Part shown: piece by piece, positions 12,669 through 25,341 of the stretch
Position numbering within the stretch: the first letter of the stretch is position 1
How the letters are laid out: every line of letters starts with the position of its first letter
Assembly (NCBI GenBank): GCA_958299035.1
Contig: CATQJL010000316.1
Span: 92,836,443-92,900,442 of the forward strand
Reading direction: 5' to 3'
DNA from: Cylicocyclus nassatus
Lineage: Eukaryota; Nematoda; Chromadorea; Rhabditida; Strongylidae
Length of the DNA stretch: 64,000 nucleotides
Notes under the pieces: model-generated
What the model was told of the DNA's origin: nothing
Seen by the model: the letters and a program-made list of their open reading frames with translations, nothing else
Databases searched by the model: none
Program-made: the position numbers and the translations under genes

Positions 12669-13011
12669 GGTTGGGTATATCTTGAGAATCGTTGTTTTTT
12701 GCGAGCCATTGCAAAGGTACTCGGACCCGACCTTTGGGACTGGCCTGGAGTTTTGTATTAGATTTCTCACTTTCCAATAGAGCAGTACTAGTCCTGGAAA
12801 CATTTGATGTTTCCGGAATCGTGAATTTTTGAAGGAATATGGGTGGGTATATATTGAGAATCGTTGTTTTTGCGAGCCATTGCAAAGGTACTCGGACCCG
12901 ACCTTTGGGACTGGCCTGGAGTTTTGTATTAGATTTCTCACTTTCCAATAGAGCAGTACTAGTCCTGGAAACATTTGATGTTTCCGGAATCGTGAATTTT
13001 TGAAGGAATAT
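12669..13011 (+). repeat. Dimer subunit, 343 bp
   Basis: Only two monomers separate the GGTTGGG markers here. The second has a five-T run joined to a GAGCC tail and a GACCTTTGGG front, so it looks recombinant between type C or B sequence and type A. Its sequence otherwise follows the first monomer of alpha or gamma. Confidence 0.78.
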
Positions 13012-15113
13012 GGTTGGGTATATCTTGAGAATCGTTGTTTTTTGCGAGCCATTGCAAAGGTACTCGGACCCGACCTTTGGGACTGGCCTGGAGTTTTGTA
13101 TTAGATTTCTCACTTTCCAATAGAGCAGTACTAGTCCTGGAAACATTTGATGTTTCCGGAATCGTGAATTTTTGAAGGAATATGGGTGGGTATATATTGA
13201 GAATCGTTGTTTTTGCGAGGCATTGCAAAGGTACTCGGACCCGACCTCTGGGACTGGCCTGGAGTTTTGTATTAGATTTCTCACTTTCCAATAGAGCAGT
13301 ACTAGTCCTGGAAACATTTGACGTTTCTGGAATCGTGAATTTTTGAAGGAATATGGGTGGGTATATATTGAGAATCGTTGTTTTTTGCGAGCCATTGCAA
13401 AGGTACTCGGACCCGACCTGAGGACTGCCCTGGAGTTTTATATTAGATTTCTCACTTTCCAATAGAGCAGTACTAGTCCTGGAAACATTTGATGTTTCCG
13501 GAATCGTGAATTTTTGAAGGAATATGGTTGGGTATATCTTGAGAATCGTTGTTTTTTGCGAGCCATTGCAAAGGTACTCGGACCCGACCTTTGGGACTGG
13601 CCTGGAGTTTTGTATTAGATTTCTCACTTTCCAATAGAGCAGTACTAGTCCTGGAAACATTTGATGTTTCCGGAATCGTGAATTTTTGAAGGAATATGGG
13701 TGGGTATATATTGATAATCGTTGTTTTTGCCAGCCATTGCAAAGGTACTCGGACCCGACCTGAGGACTGCCCTGGAGTTTTATATTAGATTTCTCACTTT
13801 CCAATAGAGCAGTACTAGTCCTGGAAACATTTGACGTTTCCGGAATCGTGAATTTTTGAAGGAATATGGGTGGGTATATATTGAGAATCGTTGTTTTTTG
13901 CGAGCCATTGCAAAGGTACTCGGACCCGACCTCTGGGACTGGCCTGGAGTTTTGTATTAGATTTCTCACCTTCCAATAGAGCAGTACTAGTCCTGGAAAC
14001 ATTTGATGTTTCCGGAATCGTGAATTTTTGAAGGAATATGGGTGGGTATATATTGAGAATCGTTGTTTTTGCGAGGCATTGCAAAGGTACTCGGACCCGA
14101 CCTCTGGGACTGGCCTGGAGTTTTGTATTAGATTTCTCACTTTCCAATAGAGCAGTACTAGTCCTGGAAACATTTGATGTTTCCGGAATCGTGAATTTTT
14201 GAAGGAATATGGGTGGGTATATATTGAGAATCGTTGTTTTTGCGAGGCATTGCAAAGGTACTCGGACTCGACCTCTTGGACTGGCCTGGAGTTTTGTATT
14301 AGATTTCTCACTTTCCAATAGAGCAGTACTAGTCCTGAAAACATTTGACGTTTCCGGAATCGTGAATTTTTGAAGGAATATGGTTGGGTATATCTTGAGA
14401 GTCGTTGTTTTTTGCGAGCCATTGCAAAGGTACTCGGACCCGACCTTTGGGACTGGCCTGGAGTTTTGTATTAGATTTCTCACTTTCCAATAGAGCAGTA
14501 CTAGTCCTGGAAACATTTGATGTTTCCGGAATCGTGAATTTTTGAAGGAATATGGGTGGGTATATATTGAGAATCGTTGTTTTTGCCAGCCATTGCAAAG
14601 GTACTCGGACCCGACCTGAGGACTGCCCTGGAGTTTTATATTAGATTTCTCACTTTCCAATAGAGCAGTACTAGTCCTGGAAACATTTGACGTTTCCGGA
14701 ATCGTGAATTTTTGAAGGAATATGGGTGGGTATATATTGAGAATCGCTGTTTTTTGCGAGCCATTGCAAAGGTACTCGGACCCGACCTCTGGGACTGGCC
14801 TGGAGTTTTGTATTAGATTTCTCACTTTCCAATAGAGCAGTACTAGTCCTGGAAACATTTGATGTTTCCGGAATCGTGAATTTTTGAAGGAATATGGGTG
14901 GGTATATATTGAGAATCGTTGTTTTTGCGAGGCATTGCAAAGGTACTCGGACCCGACCTCTGGGACTGGCCTGGAGTTTTGTATTAGATTTCTCACTTTC
15001 CAATAGAGCAGTACTAGTCCTGGAAACATTTGACGTTTCCGGAATCGTGAATTTTTGAAGGAATATGGGTGGGTATATATTGAGAATCGTTGTTTTTTGC
15101 GAGCCATTGCAAA

Positions 15114-15282
15114 GGTACTCGGACCCGACCTCTGGGACTGGCCTGGAGTTTTGTATTAGATTTCTCACTTTCCAATAGAGCAGTACTAGTCCTGGAAACA
15201 TTTGACGTTTCCGGAATCGTGAATTTTTGAAGGAATATGGGTGGGTATGTTTTGAGAATCGTTGTTTTTGCGAGCCTGCAAG
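15114..15282 (+). repeat. First type D monomer, 169 bp
   Basis: This is the leftmost copy with the tail GCGAGCCTGCAAG. Against GCGAGCCATTGCAAA it lacks two bases and has an A-to-G change, giving 169 bp with a five-T run. It also has GGGTATGTTTTGAG in place of GGGTATATATTGAG. No type D tail is visible in the preceding 15 kb, whereas it recurs in every tract to the right. A cleaner example is 20,590-20,758. Confidence 0.92.
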
Positions 15283-18200
15283 GGTACTCGGACCCGACCT
15301 CTGGGACTGGCCTGGAGTTTTGTATTAGATTTCTCACTTTCCAGTAGAGCAGTACTAGTCCTGAAAACATTTGACGTTTCCGGAATCGTGAATTTTTGAA
15401 GGAATATGGTTGGGTATATCTTGAGAATCGTTGTTTTTTGCGAGCCATTGCAAAGGTACTCGGACCCGACCTCTGGGACTGGCCTGGAGTTTTGTATTAG
15501 ATTTCTCACCTTCCAATAGAGCAGTACTAGTCCTGGAAACATTTGATGTTTCCGGAATCGTGAATTTTTGAAGGAATATGGGTGGGTATATATTGAGAAT
15601 CGTTGTTTTTGCGAGGCATTGCAAAGGTACTCGGACCCGACCTCTGGGACTGGCCTGGAGTTTTGTATTAGATTTCTCACTTTCCAATAGAGCAGTACTA
15701 GTCCTGGAAACATTTGATGTTTCCGGAATCGTGAATTTTTGAAGGAATATGGGTGGGTATATATTGAGAATCGTTGTTTTTGCGAGGCATTGCAAAGGTA
15801 CTCGGACCCGACCTCTGGGACTGGCCTGGAGTTTTGTATTAGATTTCTCACTTTCCAATAGAGCAGTACTAGTCCTGAAAACATTTGACGTTTCCGGAAT
15901 CGTGAATTTTTGAAGGAATATGGGTGGGTATATATTGAGAATCGTTGTTTTTGCGAGGCATTGCAAAGGTACTCGGACCCGACCTCTGGGACTGGCCTGG
16001 AGTTTTGTATTAGATTTCTCACTTTCCAATATAGCAGTACTAGTCCTGGAAACATTTGACGTTTCCGGAATCGTGAATTTTTGAAGGAATATGGGTGGGT
16101 ATATATTGAGAATCGTTGTTTTTTGCGAGCCATTGCAAAGGTACTCGGACCCGACCTCTGGGACTGGCCTGGAGTTTTGTATTAGATTTCTCTCTTTCCA
16201 ATAGAGCAGTACTAGTCCTGGAAACATTTGACGTTTCCGGAATCGTGAATTTTTGAAGGAATATGGGTGGGTATGTTTTGAGAATCGTTGTTTTTGCGAG
16301 CCTGCAAGGGTACTCGGACCCGACCTCTGGGACTGGCCTGGAGTTTTGTATTAGATTTCTCACTTTCCAGTAGAGCAGTACTAGTCCTGAAAACATTTGA
16401 CGTTTCCGGAATCGTGAATTTTTGAAGGAATATGGTTGGGTATATCTTGAGAATCGTTGTTTTTTGCGAGCCATTGCAAAGGTACTCGGACCCGACCTCT
16501 GGGACTGGCCTGGAGTTTTGTATTAGATTTCTCACTTTCCAATAGAGCAGTACTAGTCCTGAAAACATTTGACGTTTCTGGAATCGTGAATTTTTGAAGG
16601 AATATGGGTGGGTATATATTGAGAATCGTTGTTTTTTGCGAGCCATTGCAAAGGTACTCGGACCCGACCTCTGGGACTGGCCTGGAGTTTTGTATTAGAT
16701 TTCTCACCTTCCAATAGAGCAGTACTAGTCCTGGAAACATTTGATGTTTCCGGAATCGTGAATTTTTGAAGGAATATGGGTGGGTATATATTGAGAATCG
16801 TTGTTTTTGCGAGGCATTGCAAAGGTACTCGGACCCGACCTCTGGGACTGGCCTGGAGTTTTGTATTAGATTTCTCACTTTCCAATAGAGCAGTACTAGT
16901 CCTGGAAACATTTGATGTTTCCGGAATCGTGAATTTTTGAAGGAATATGGGTGGGTATATATTGAGAATCGTTGTTTTTGCGAGGCATTGCAAAGGTACT
17001 CGGACCCGACCTCTGGGACTGGCCTGGAGTTTTGTATTAGATTTCTCACTTTCCAATAGAGCAGTACTAGTCCTGAAAACATTTGACGTTTCCGGAATCG
17101 TGAATTTTTGAAGGAATATGGGTGGGTATATATTGAGAATCGTTGTTTTTGCGAGGCATTGCAAAGGTACTCGGACCCGACCTCTGGGACTGGCCTGGAG
17201 TTTTGTATTAGATTTCTCACTTTCCAATAGAGCAGTACTAGTCCTGGAAACATTTGACGTTTCCGGAATCGTGAATTTTTGAAGGAATATGGGTGGGTAT
17301 ATATTGAGAATCGTTGTTTTTTGCGAGCCATTGCAAAGATACTCGGACCCGACCTCTGGGACTGGCCTGGAGTTTTGTATTAGATTTCTCTCTTTCCAAT
17401 AGAGCAGTACTAGTCCTGGAAACATTTGACGTTTCCGGAATCGTGAATTTTTGAAGGAATATGGGTGGGTATGTTTTGAGAATCGTTGTTTTTGCGAGCC
17501 TGCAAGGGTACTCGGACCCGACCTCTGGGACTGGCCTGGAGTTTTGTATTAGATTTCTCACTTTCCAGTAGAGCAGTACTAGTCCTGAAAACATTTGACG
17601 TTTCCGGAATCGTGAATTTTTGAAGGAATATGGTTGGGTATATCTTGAGAATCGTTGTTTTTTGCGAGCCATTGCAAAGGTACTCGGACCCGACCTCTGG
17701 GACTGGCCTGGAGTTTTGTATTAGATTTCTCACTTTCCAATAGAGCAGTACTAGTCCTGAAAACATCTGACGTTTCTGGAATCGTGAATTTTTGAAGGAA
17801 TATGGGTGGGTATATATTGAGAATCGTTGTTTTTTGCGAGCCATTGCAAAGGTACTCGGACCCGACCTCTGGGACTGGCCTGGAGTTTTGTATTAGATTT
17901 CTCACCTTCCAATAGAGCAGTACTAGTCCTGTAAACATTTGATGTTTCCGGAATCGTGAATTTTTGAAGGAATATGGGTGGGTATATATTGAGAATCGTT
18001 GTTTTTGCGAGGCATTGCAAAGGTACTCGGACCCGACCTCTGGGACTGGCCTGGAGTTTTGTATTAGATTTCTCACTTTCCAATAGAGCAGTACTAGTCC
18101 TGGAAACATTTGATGTTTCCGGAATCGTGAATTTTTGAAGGAATATGGGTGGGTATATATTGAGAATCGTTGTTTTTGCGAGGCATTGCAAAGGTACTCG

Positions 18201-20581
18201 GACCCGACCTCTGGGACTGGCCTGGAGTTTTGTATTAGATTTCTCACTTTCCAATAGAGCAGTACTAGTCCTGAAAACATTTGACGTTTCCGGAATCGTG
18301 AATTTTTGAAGGAATATGGTTGGGTATATCTTGAGAATCGTTGTTTTTTGCGAGCCATTGCAAAGGTACTCGGACCCGACCTTTGGGACTGGCCTGGAGT
18401 TTTGTATTAGATTTCTCACTTTCCAATAGAGCAGTACTAGTCCTGGAAACATTTGACGTTTCCGGAATCGTGAATTTTTGAAGGAATATGGGTGGGTATA
18501 TATTGAGAATCGTTGTTTTTGCGAGCCTGCAAGGGTACTCGGACCCGACCTCTGGGACTGGCCTGGAGTTTTGTATTAGATTTCTCACTTTCCAGTAGAG
18601 CAGTACTAGTCCTGAAAACATTTGACGTTTCCGGAATCGTGAATTTTTGAAGGAATATGGTTGGGTATATCTTGAGAATCGTTGTTTTTTGCGAGCCATT
18701 GCAAAGGTACTCGGACCCGACCTTTGGGACTGGCCTGGAGTTTTGTATTAGATTTCTCACTTTCCAATAGAGCAGTACTAGTCCTGGAAACATTTGACGT
18801 TTCCGGAATCGTGAATTTTTGAAGGAATATGGGTGGGTATATATTGAGAATCGTTGTTTTTTGCGAGCCATTGCAAAGGTACTCGGACCCGACCTCTGGG
18901 ACTGGCCTGGAGTTTTGTATTAGATTTCTCTCTTTCCAATAGAGCAGTACTAGTCCTGGAAACATTTGACGTTTCCGGAATCGTGAATTTTTGAAGGAAT
19001 ATGGGTGGGTATATATTGAGAATCGTTGTTTTTTGCGAGCCATTGCAAAGGTACTCGGACCCGACCTCTGGGACTGGCCTGGAGTTTTGTATTAGATTTC
19101 TCACTTTCCAATAGAGCAGTACTAGTCCTGGAAACATTTGATGTTTCCGGAATCGTGAATTTTTGAAGGAATATGGGTGGGTATATATTGAGAATCGTTG
19201 TTTTTGCGAGGCATTGCAAAGGTACTCGGACCCGACCTCTGGGACTGGCCTGGAGTTTTGTATTAGATTTCTCACTTTCCAATAGAGCAGTACTAGTCCT
19301 GGAAACATTTGACGTTTCCGGAATCGTGAATTTTTGAAGGAATATGGGTGGGTATATATTGAGAATCGTTGTTTTTTGCGAGCCATTGCAAATTTACTCG
19401 GACCCGACCTCTGGGACTGGCCTGGAGTTTTGTATTAGATTTCTCACTTTCCAATAGAGCAGTACTAGTCCTGGAAACATTTGACGTTTCCGGAATCGTG
19501 AATTTTTGAAGGAATATGGGTGGGTATATTTTGAGAATCGTTGTTTTTGCGAGCCTGCAAGGGTACTCGGACCCGACCTCTGGGACTGGCCTGGAGTTTT
19601 GTATTAGATTTCTCACTTTCCAATAGAGCAGTACTAGTCCTGAAAACATTTGACGTTTCCGGAATCGTGAATTTTTGAAGGAATATGGTTGGGTATATCT
19701 TGAGAATCGTTGTTTTTTGCGAGCCATTGCAAAGGTACTCGGACCCGACCTTTGGGACTGGCCTGGAGTTTTGTATTAGATTTCTCACTTTCCAATAGAG
19801 CAGTACTAGTCCTGGAAACATTTGATGTTTCCGGAATCGTGAATTTTTGAAGGAATATGGGTGGGTATATATTGAGAATCGTTGTTTTTGCGAGGCATTG
19901 CAAAGGTACTCGGACCCCCTCTGGGACTGGCCTGGAGTATTGTATTAGATTTCTCACTTTCCAATAGAGCAGTACTAGTCCTGGAAACATTTTACGTTTC
20001 CGGAATCGTGAATTTTTGAAGGAATATGGGTGGGTATATATTGAGAATCGTTGTTTTTTGCGAGCCATTGCAAAGGTACTCGGACCCGACCTCTGGGACT
20101 GGCCTGGAGTTTTGTATTAGATTTCTCACTTTCCAATAGAGCAGTACTAGTCCTGAAAACATTTGACGTTTCCGGAATCGTGAATTTTTGAAGGAATATG
20201 GTTGGGTATATCTTGAGAATCGTTGTTTTTTGCGAGCCATTGCAAAGGTACTCGGACCCGACCTTTGGGACTGGCCTGGAGTTTTGTATTAGATTTCTCA
20301 CTTTCCAATAGAGCAGTACTAGTCCTGGAAACATTTGATGTTTCCGGAATCGTGAATTTTTGAAGGAATATGGGTGGGTATATATTGAGAATCGTTGTTT
20401 TTGCGAGGCATTGCAAAGGTACTCGGACCCGACCTCTGGGACTGGCCTGGAGTTTTGTATTAGATTTCTCACTTTCCAATAGAGCAGTACTAGTCCTGGA
20501 AACATTTGACGTTTCCGGAATCGTGAATTTTTGAAGGAATATGGGTGGGTATATATTGAGAATCGTTGTTTTTTGCGAGCC
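15114..20581 (+). repeat. HOR tract 3: period near 1,027 bp, first type D monomers
   Basis: Type D monomers sit once per unit, with the TATGTTTTGAG form near 15,246, 16,272 and 17,470 (offsets 1,026 and 1,198). Equivalent D monomers follow near 18,497 and 19,525, where the same site reads TATATATTGAG and TATATTTTGAG. The unit is six monomers, once seven. CAGTAG for CAATAG and CTCTTTCC for CTCACTTTCC are further markers. GATG-type monomers persist to about 20.4 kb and then stop until 34.6 kb. Private changes include AAATTTACTCGG near 19,390. Boundaries with the flanking tracts are gradual. Confidence 0.82.
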
Positions 20582-23500
20582 ATTGCAAAGGTACTCGGAC
20601 CCGACCTCTGGGACTGGCCTGGAGTTTTGTATTAGATTTCTCACTTTCCAATAGAGCAGTACTAGTCCTGGAAACATTTGACGTTTCCGGAATCGTGAAT
20701 TTTTGAAGGAATATGGGTGGGTATATTTTGAGAATCGTTGTTTTTGCGAGCCTGCAAGGGTACTCGGACCCGACCTCTGGGACTGGCCTGGAGTTTTGTA
20801 TTAGATTTCTCACTTTCCAATAGAGCAGTACTAGTCCTGAAAACATTTGACGTTTCCGGAATCGTGAATTTTTGAAGGAATATGGTTGGGTATATCTTGA
20901 GAATCGTTGTTTTTTGCGAGCCATTGCAAAGGTACTCGGACCCCCTCTGGGACTGGCCTGGAGTATTGTATTAGATTTCTCACTTTCCAATAGAGCAGTA
21001 CTAGTCCTGGAAACATTTTACGTTTCCGGAATCGTGAATTTTTGAAGGAATATGGGTGGGTATATATTGAGAATCGTTGTTTTTTGCGAGCCATTGCAAA
21101 GGTACTCGGACCCGACCTGAGGACTGCCCTGGAGTTTTATATTAGATTTCTCACTTTCCAATAGAGCAGTACTAGTCCTGGAAACATTTGACGTTTCCGG
21201 AATCGTGAATTTTTGAAGGAATATGGGTGGGTATACTTTGAGAATCGTTGTTTTTGCGAGCCTGCAAGGGTACTCGGACCCGACCTCTGGAACTGGCCTG
21301 GAGTTTTGTATTAGATTTCTCACTTTCCAGTAGAGCAGTACTAGTGAAACATTTGACGTTTCTGGAATCGTGAATTTTTGAAGGAATATGGGTGGGTATA
21401 TATTGAGAATCGTTGTTTTTGCGAGGCATTGTAAAGGTACTCGGACCCGACCTCTGGGACTGGCCTGGAGTTTTGTATTAGATTTCTCACTTTCCAATAG
21501 AGCAGTACTAGTCCTGGAAACATTTTACGTTTCCGGAATCGTGAATTTTTGAAGGAATATGGGTGGGTATATATTGAGAATCGTTGTTTTTTGCGAGCCA
21601 TTGCAAAGGTACTCGGACCCGACCTCTGGGACTGGCCTGGAGTTTTGTATTAGATTTCTCACTTTCCAATAGAGCAGTACTAGTCCTGGAAACATTTGAC
21701 GTTTCCGGAATCGTGAATTTTTGAAGGAATATGGGTGGGTATATTTTGAGAATCGTTGTTTTTGCGAGCCTGCAAGGGTACTCGGACCCGACCTCTGGGA
21801 CTGGCCTGGAGTTTTGTATTAGATTTCTCACTTTCCAATAGAGCGGTACTAGTCCTGAAAACATTTGACGTTTCCGGAATCGTGAATTTTTGAAGGAATA
21901 TGGTTGGGTATATCTTGAGAATCGTTGTTTTTTGCGAGCCATTGCAAAGGTACTCGGACCCGACCTTTGGGACTGGCCTGGAGTTTTGTATTAGATTTCT
22001 CACTTTCCAATAGAGCAGTACTAGTCCTGGAAACATTTGACGTTTCTGGAATCGTGAATTTTTGAAGGAATATGGGTGGGTATACTTTGAGAATCGTTGT
22101 TTTTGCGAGCCTGCAAGGGTACTCGGACCCGACCTCTGGAACTGGCCTGGAGTTTTGTATTAGATTTCTCACTTTCCAGTAGAGCAGTACTAGTCCTGGA
22201 AACATTTGACGTTTCTGGAATCGTGAATTTTTGAAGGAATATGGGTGGGTATATATTGAGAATCGTTGTTTTTGCGAGGCATTGCAAAGGTACTCGGACC
22301 CGACCTCTGGGACTGGCCTGGAGTTTTGTATTAGATTTCTCACTTTCCAATAGAGCAGTACTAGTCCTGGAAACATTTGACGTTTCCGGAATCGTGAATT
22401 TTTGAAGGAATATGGGTGGGTATATTTTGAGAATCGTTGTTTTTGCGAGCCTGCAAGGGTACTCGGACCCGACCTCTGGGACTGGCCTGGAGTTTTGTAT
22501 TAGATTTCTCACTTTCCAATAGAGCGGTACTAGTCCTGAAAACATTTGACGTTTCCGGAATCGTGAATTTTTGAAGGAATATGGTTGGGTATATCTTGAG
22601 AATCGTTGTTTTTTGCGAGCCATTGCAAAGGTACTCGGACCCGACCTCTGGGACTGGCCTGGAGTTTTGTATTAGATTTCTCACTTTCCAATAGAGCAGT
22701 ACTAGTCCTGGAAACATTTGACGTTTCCGGAATCGTGAATTTTTGAAGGAATATGGGTGGGTATATATTGAGAATCGTTGTTTTTTGCGAGCCACCGCAA
22801 AGGTACTCGGACCCGACCTCTGGGACTGGCCTGGAGTTTTGTATTAGATTTCTCACTTTCCAATAGAGCAGTACTAGTCCTGGAAACATTTGACGTTTCC
22901 GGAATCGTGAATTTTTGAAGGAATATGGGTGGGTATATTTTGAGAATCGTTGTTTTTGCGAGCCTGCAAGGGTACTCGGACCCGACCTCTGGGACTGGCC
23001 TGGAGTTTTGTATTAGATTTCTCACTTTCCAATAGAGCAGTACTAGTCCTGAAAACATTTGACGTTTCCGGAATCGTGAATTTTTGAAGGAATATGGTTG
23101 GGTATATCTTGAGAATCGTTGTTTTTTGCGAGCCATTGCAAAGGTACTCGGACCCGACCTCTGGGACTGGCCTGGAGTTTTGTATTAGATTTCTCACTTT
23201 CCAATAGAGCAGTACTAGTCCTGGAAACATTTGACGTTTCCGGAATCGTGAATTTTTGAAGGAATATGGGTGGGTATATTTTGAGAATCGTTGTTTTTGC
23301 GAGCCTGCAAGGGTACTCGGACCCGACCTCTGGGACTGGCCTGGAGTTTTGTATTAGATTTCTCACTTTCCAATAGAGCGGTACTAGTCCTGAAAACATT
23401 TGACGTTTCCGGCATCGTGAATTTTTGAAGGAATATGGTTGGGTATATCTTGAGAATCGTTGTTTTTTGCGAGCCATTGCAAAGGTACTCGGACCCGACC

Positions 23501-24861
23501 TTTGGGACTGGCCTGGAGTTTTGTATTAGATTTCTCACTTTCCAATAGAGCAGTACTAGTCCTGGAAACATTTGACGTTTCTGGAATCGTGAATTTTTGA
23601 AGGAATATGGGTGGGTATACTTTGAGAATCGTTGTTTTTGCGAGCCTGCAAGGGTACTCGGACCCGACCTCTGGAACTGGCCTGGAGTTTTGTATTAGAT
23701 TTCTCACTTTCCAGTAGAGCAGTACTAGTCCTGGAAACATTTGACGTTTCTGGAATCGTGAATTTTTGAAGGAATATGGGTGGGTATATATTGAGAATCG
23801 TTGTTTTTGCGAGGCATTGCAAAGGTACTCGGACCCGACCTCTGGGACTGGCCTGGAGTTTTGTATTAGATTTCTCACTTTCCAATAGAGCAGTACTAGT
23901 CCTGGAAACATTTGACGTTTCCGGAATCGTGAATTTTTGAAGGAATATGGGTGGGTATATTTTGAGAATCGTTGTTTTTGCGAGCCTGCAAGGGTACTCG
24001 GACCCGACCTCTGGGACTGGCCTGGAGTTTTGTATTAGATTTCTCACTTTCCAATAGAGCGGTACTAGTCCTGAAAACATTTGACGTTTCCGGAATCGTG
24101 AATTTTTGAAGGAATATGGTTGGGTATATCTTGAGAATCGTTGTTTTTTGCGAGCCATTGCAAAGGTACTCGGACCCGACCTTTGGGACTGGCCTGGAGT
24201 TTTGTATTAGATTTCTCACTTTCCAATAGAGCAGTACTAGTCCTGGAAACATTTGACGTTTCTGGAATCGTGAATTTTTGAAGGAATATGGGTGGGTATA
24301 CTTTGAGAATCGTTGTTTTTGCGAGGCATTGCAAAGGTACTCGGACCCGACCTCTGGGACTGGCCTGGAGTTTTGTATTAGATTTCTCACTTTCCAATAG
24401 AGCAGTACTAGTCCTGGAAACATTTGACGTTTCCGGAATCGTGAATTTTTGAAGGAATATGGGTGGGTATATTTTGAGAATCGTTGTTTTTGCGAGCCTG
24501 CAAGGGTACTCGGACCCGACCTCTGGGACTGGCCTGGAGTTTTGTATTAGATTTCTCACTTTCCAATAGAGCGGTACTAGTCCTGAAAACATTTGACGTT
24601 TCCGGAATCGTGAATTTTTGAAGGAATATGGTTGGGTATATCTTGAGAATCGTTGTTTTTTGCGAGCCATTGCAAAGGTACTCGGACCCGACCTCTGGGA
24701 CTGGCCTGGAGTTTTGTATTAGATTTCTCACTTTCCAATAGAGCAGTACTAGTCCTGGAAACATTTGAAGTTTCCGGAATCGTGAATTTTTGAAGGAATA
24801 TGGGTGGGTATATATTGAGAATCGTTGTTTTTTGCGAGCCACCGCAAAGGTACTCGGACCC
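20582..24861 (+). repeat. Duplication copy 1 (pairs with 25,341-29,789)
   Basis: From 20,582 the order of variants repeats at an offset of 4,759 bp. Rare shared marks include the two-base loss in CGGACCCCCTCTGG (20,938 and 25,697), the four-base loss at ACTAGTGAAAC (21,345 and 26,104), GGCATTGTAAAGG (about 21,426 and 26,185) and CCGGCATCG (23,412 and 28,171). The offset changes to 4,928 bp after about 24,300, where this copy lacks one 169-bp monomer. It ends exactly at the left edge of the inverted segment. Confidence 0.88.
24285..24330 (+). repeat. Hybrid D/B monomer marking a 169-bp deletion
   Basis: TATACTTTGAG, normally found with a type D tail, is here joined to a type B tail (GCGAGGCATTG). 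In the second copy, near 29,060-29,250, the two features lie in successive monomers. The offset between the copies rises by exactly 169 bp across this point, so one monomer was lost by an in-register exchange. Confidence 0.83.
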
Positions 24862-25341
24862 GGACTAGTACTGCTCTATTGGAAAGTGAGAAATCTAATA
24901 CAAAACTCCAGGCCAGTCCCAGAGGTCGGGTCCGAGTACCTTTGCAATGCCTCGCAAAAACAACGATTCTCAATATATACCCACCCATATTCCTTCAAAA
25001 ATTCACGATTCCAGAAACGTCAAATGTTTCCAGGACTAGTACTGCTCTACTGGAAAGTGAGAAATCTAATACAAAACTCCAGGCCAGTTCCAGAGGTCGG
25101 GTCCGAGTACCCTTGCAGGCTCGCAAAAACAACGATTCTCAAAGTATACCCACCCATATTCCTTCAAAAATTCACGATTCCAGAAACGTCAAATGTTTCC
25201 AGGACTAGTACTGCTCTATTGGAAAGTGAGAAATCTAATACAAAACTCCAGGCCAGTCCCAAAGGTCGGGTCCGAGTACCTTTGCAATGGCTCGCAAAAA
25301 ACAACGATTCTCAAGATATACCCAACCATATTCCTTCAAAA
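24862..25341 (-). repeat. Inverted satellite segment, about 480 bp
   Basis: Here the array reads in reverse complement. The left junction runs GGTACTCGGACCC into GGACTAGTACTG, joining monomer position 13-14 to inverted position 79. The right junction runs CCTTCAAAA into TTGCAAAGG, joining inverted position about 114 to forward position 165. Each junction has about one base of shared sequence. Read on the minus strand the segment is GGTTGGG with GACCTTTGGG, then the D monomer with CTGGAACTGG and CAGTAG, then type B, the normal tract 4 order; it matches 21,893-22,370 in every variant I checked. It lies exactly between the two copies of the 4.76-kb duplication. It may be a true rearrangement or an assembly join. 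Confidence 0.93.

Larger units (their letters stand above)
3080..15407 (+). repeat. HOR tract 2: modular 856/514-bp subunits
   Basis: Subunits begin with a monomer carrying GGTTGGGTATATCTTGAG. Its first bases are at 3080, 3765, 4792, 5648, 6847, 7703, 8559, 9073, 9929, 10785, 11299, 12155, 12669, 13012, 13526, 14382 and 15408. The intervals are 685, 1027, 856, 1199, 856, 856, 514, 856, 856, 514, 856, 514, 343, 514, 856 and 1026 bp, all close to whole numbers of monomers. Most units fall into three kinds: alpha (5-mer with CACCTTCC and GACCTCTTGG), beta (5-mer with GAATCGCTG and a GACCTGAGG end) and gamma (3-mer). The rest are hybrids. The pattern indicates repeated unequal exchange between whole modules. 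Confidence 0.88.
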
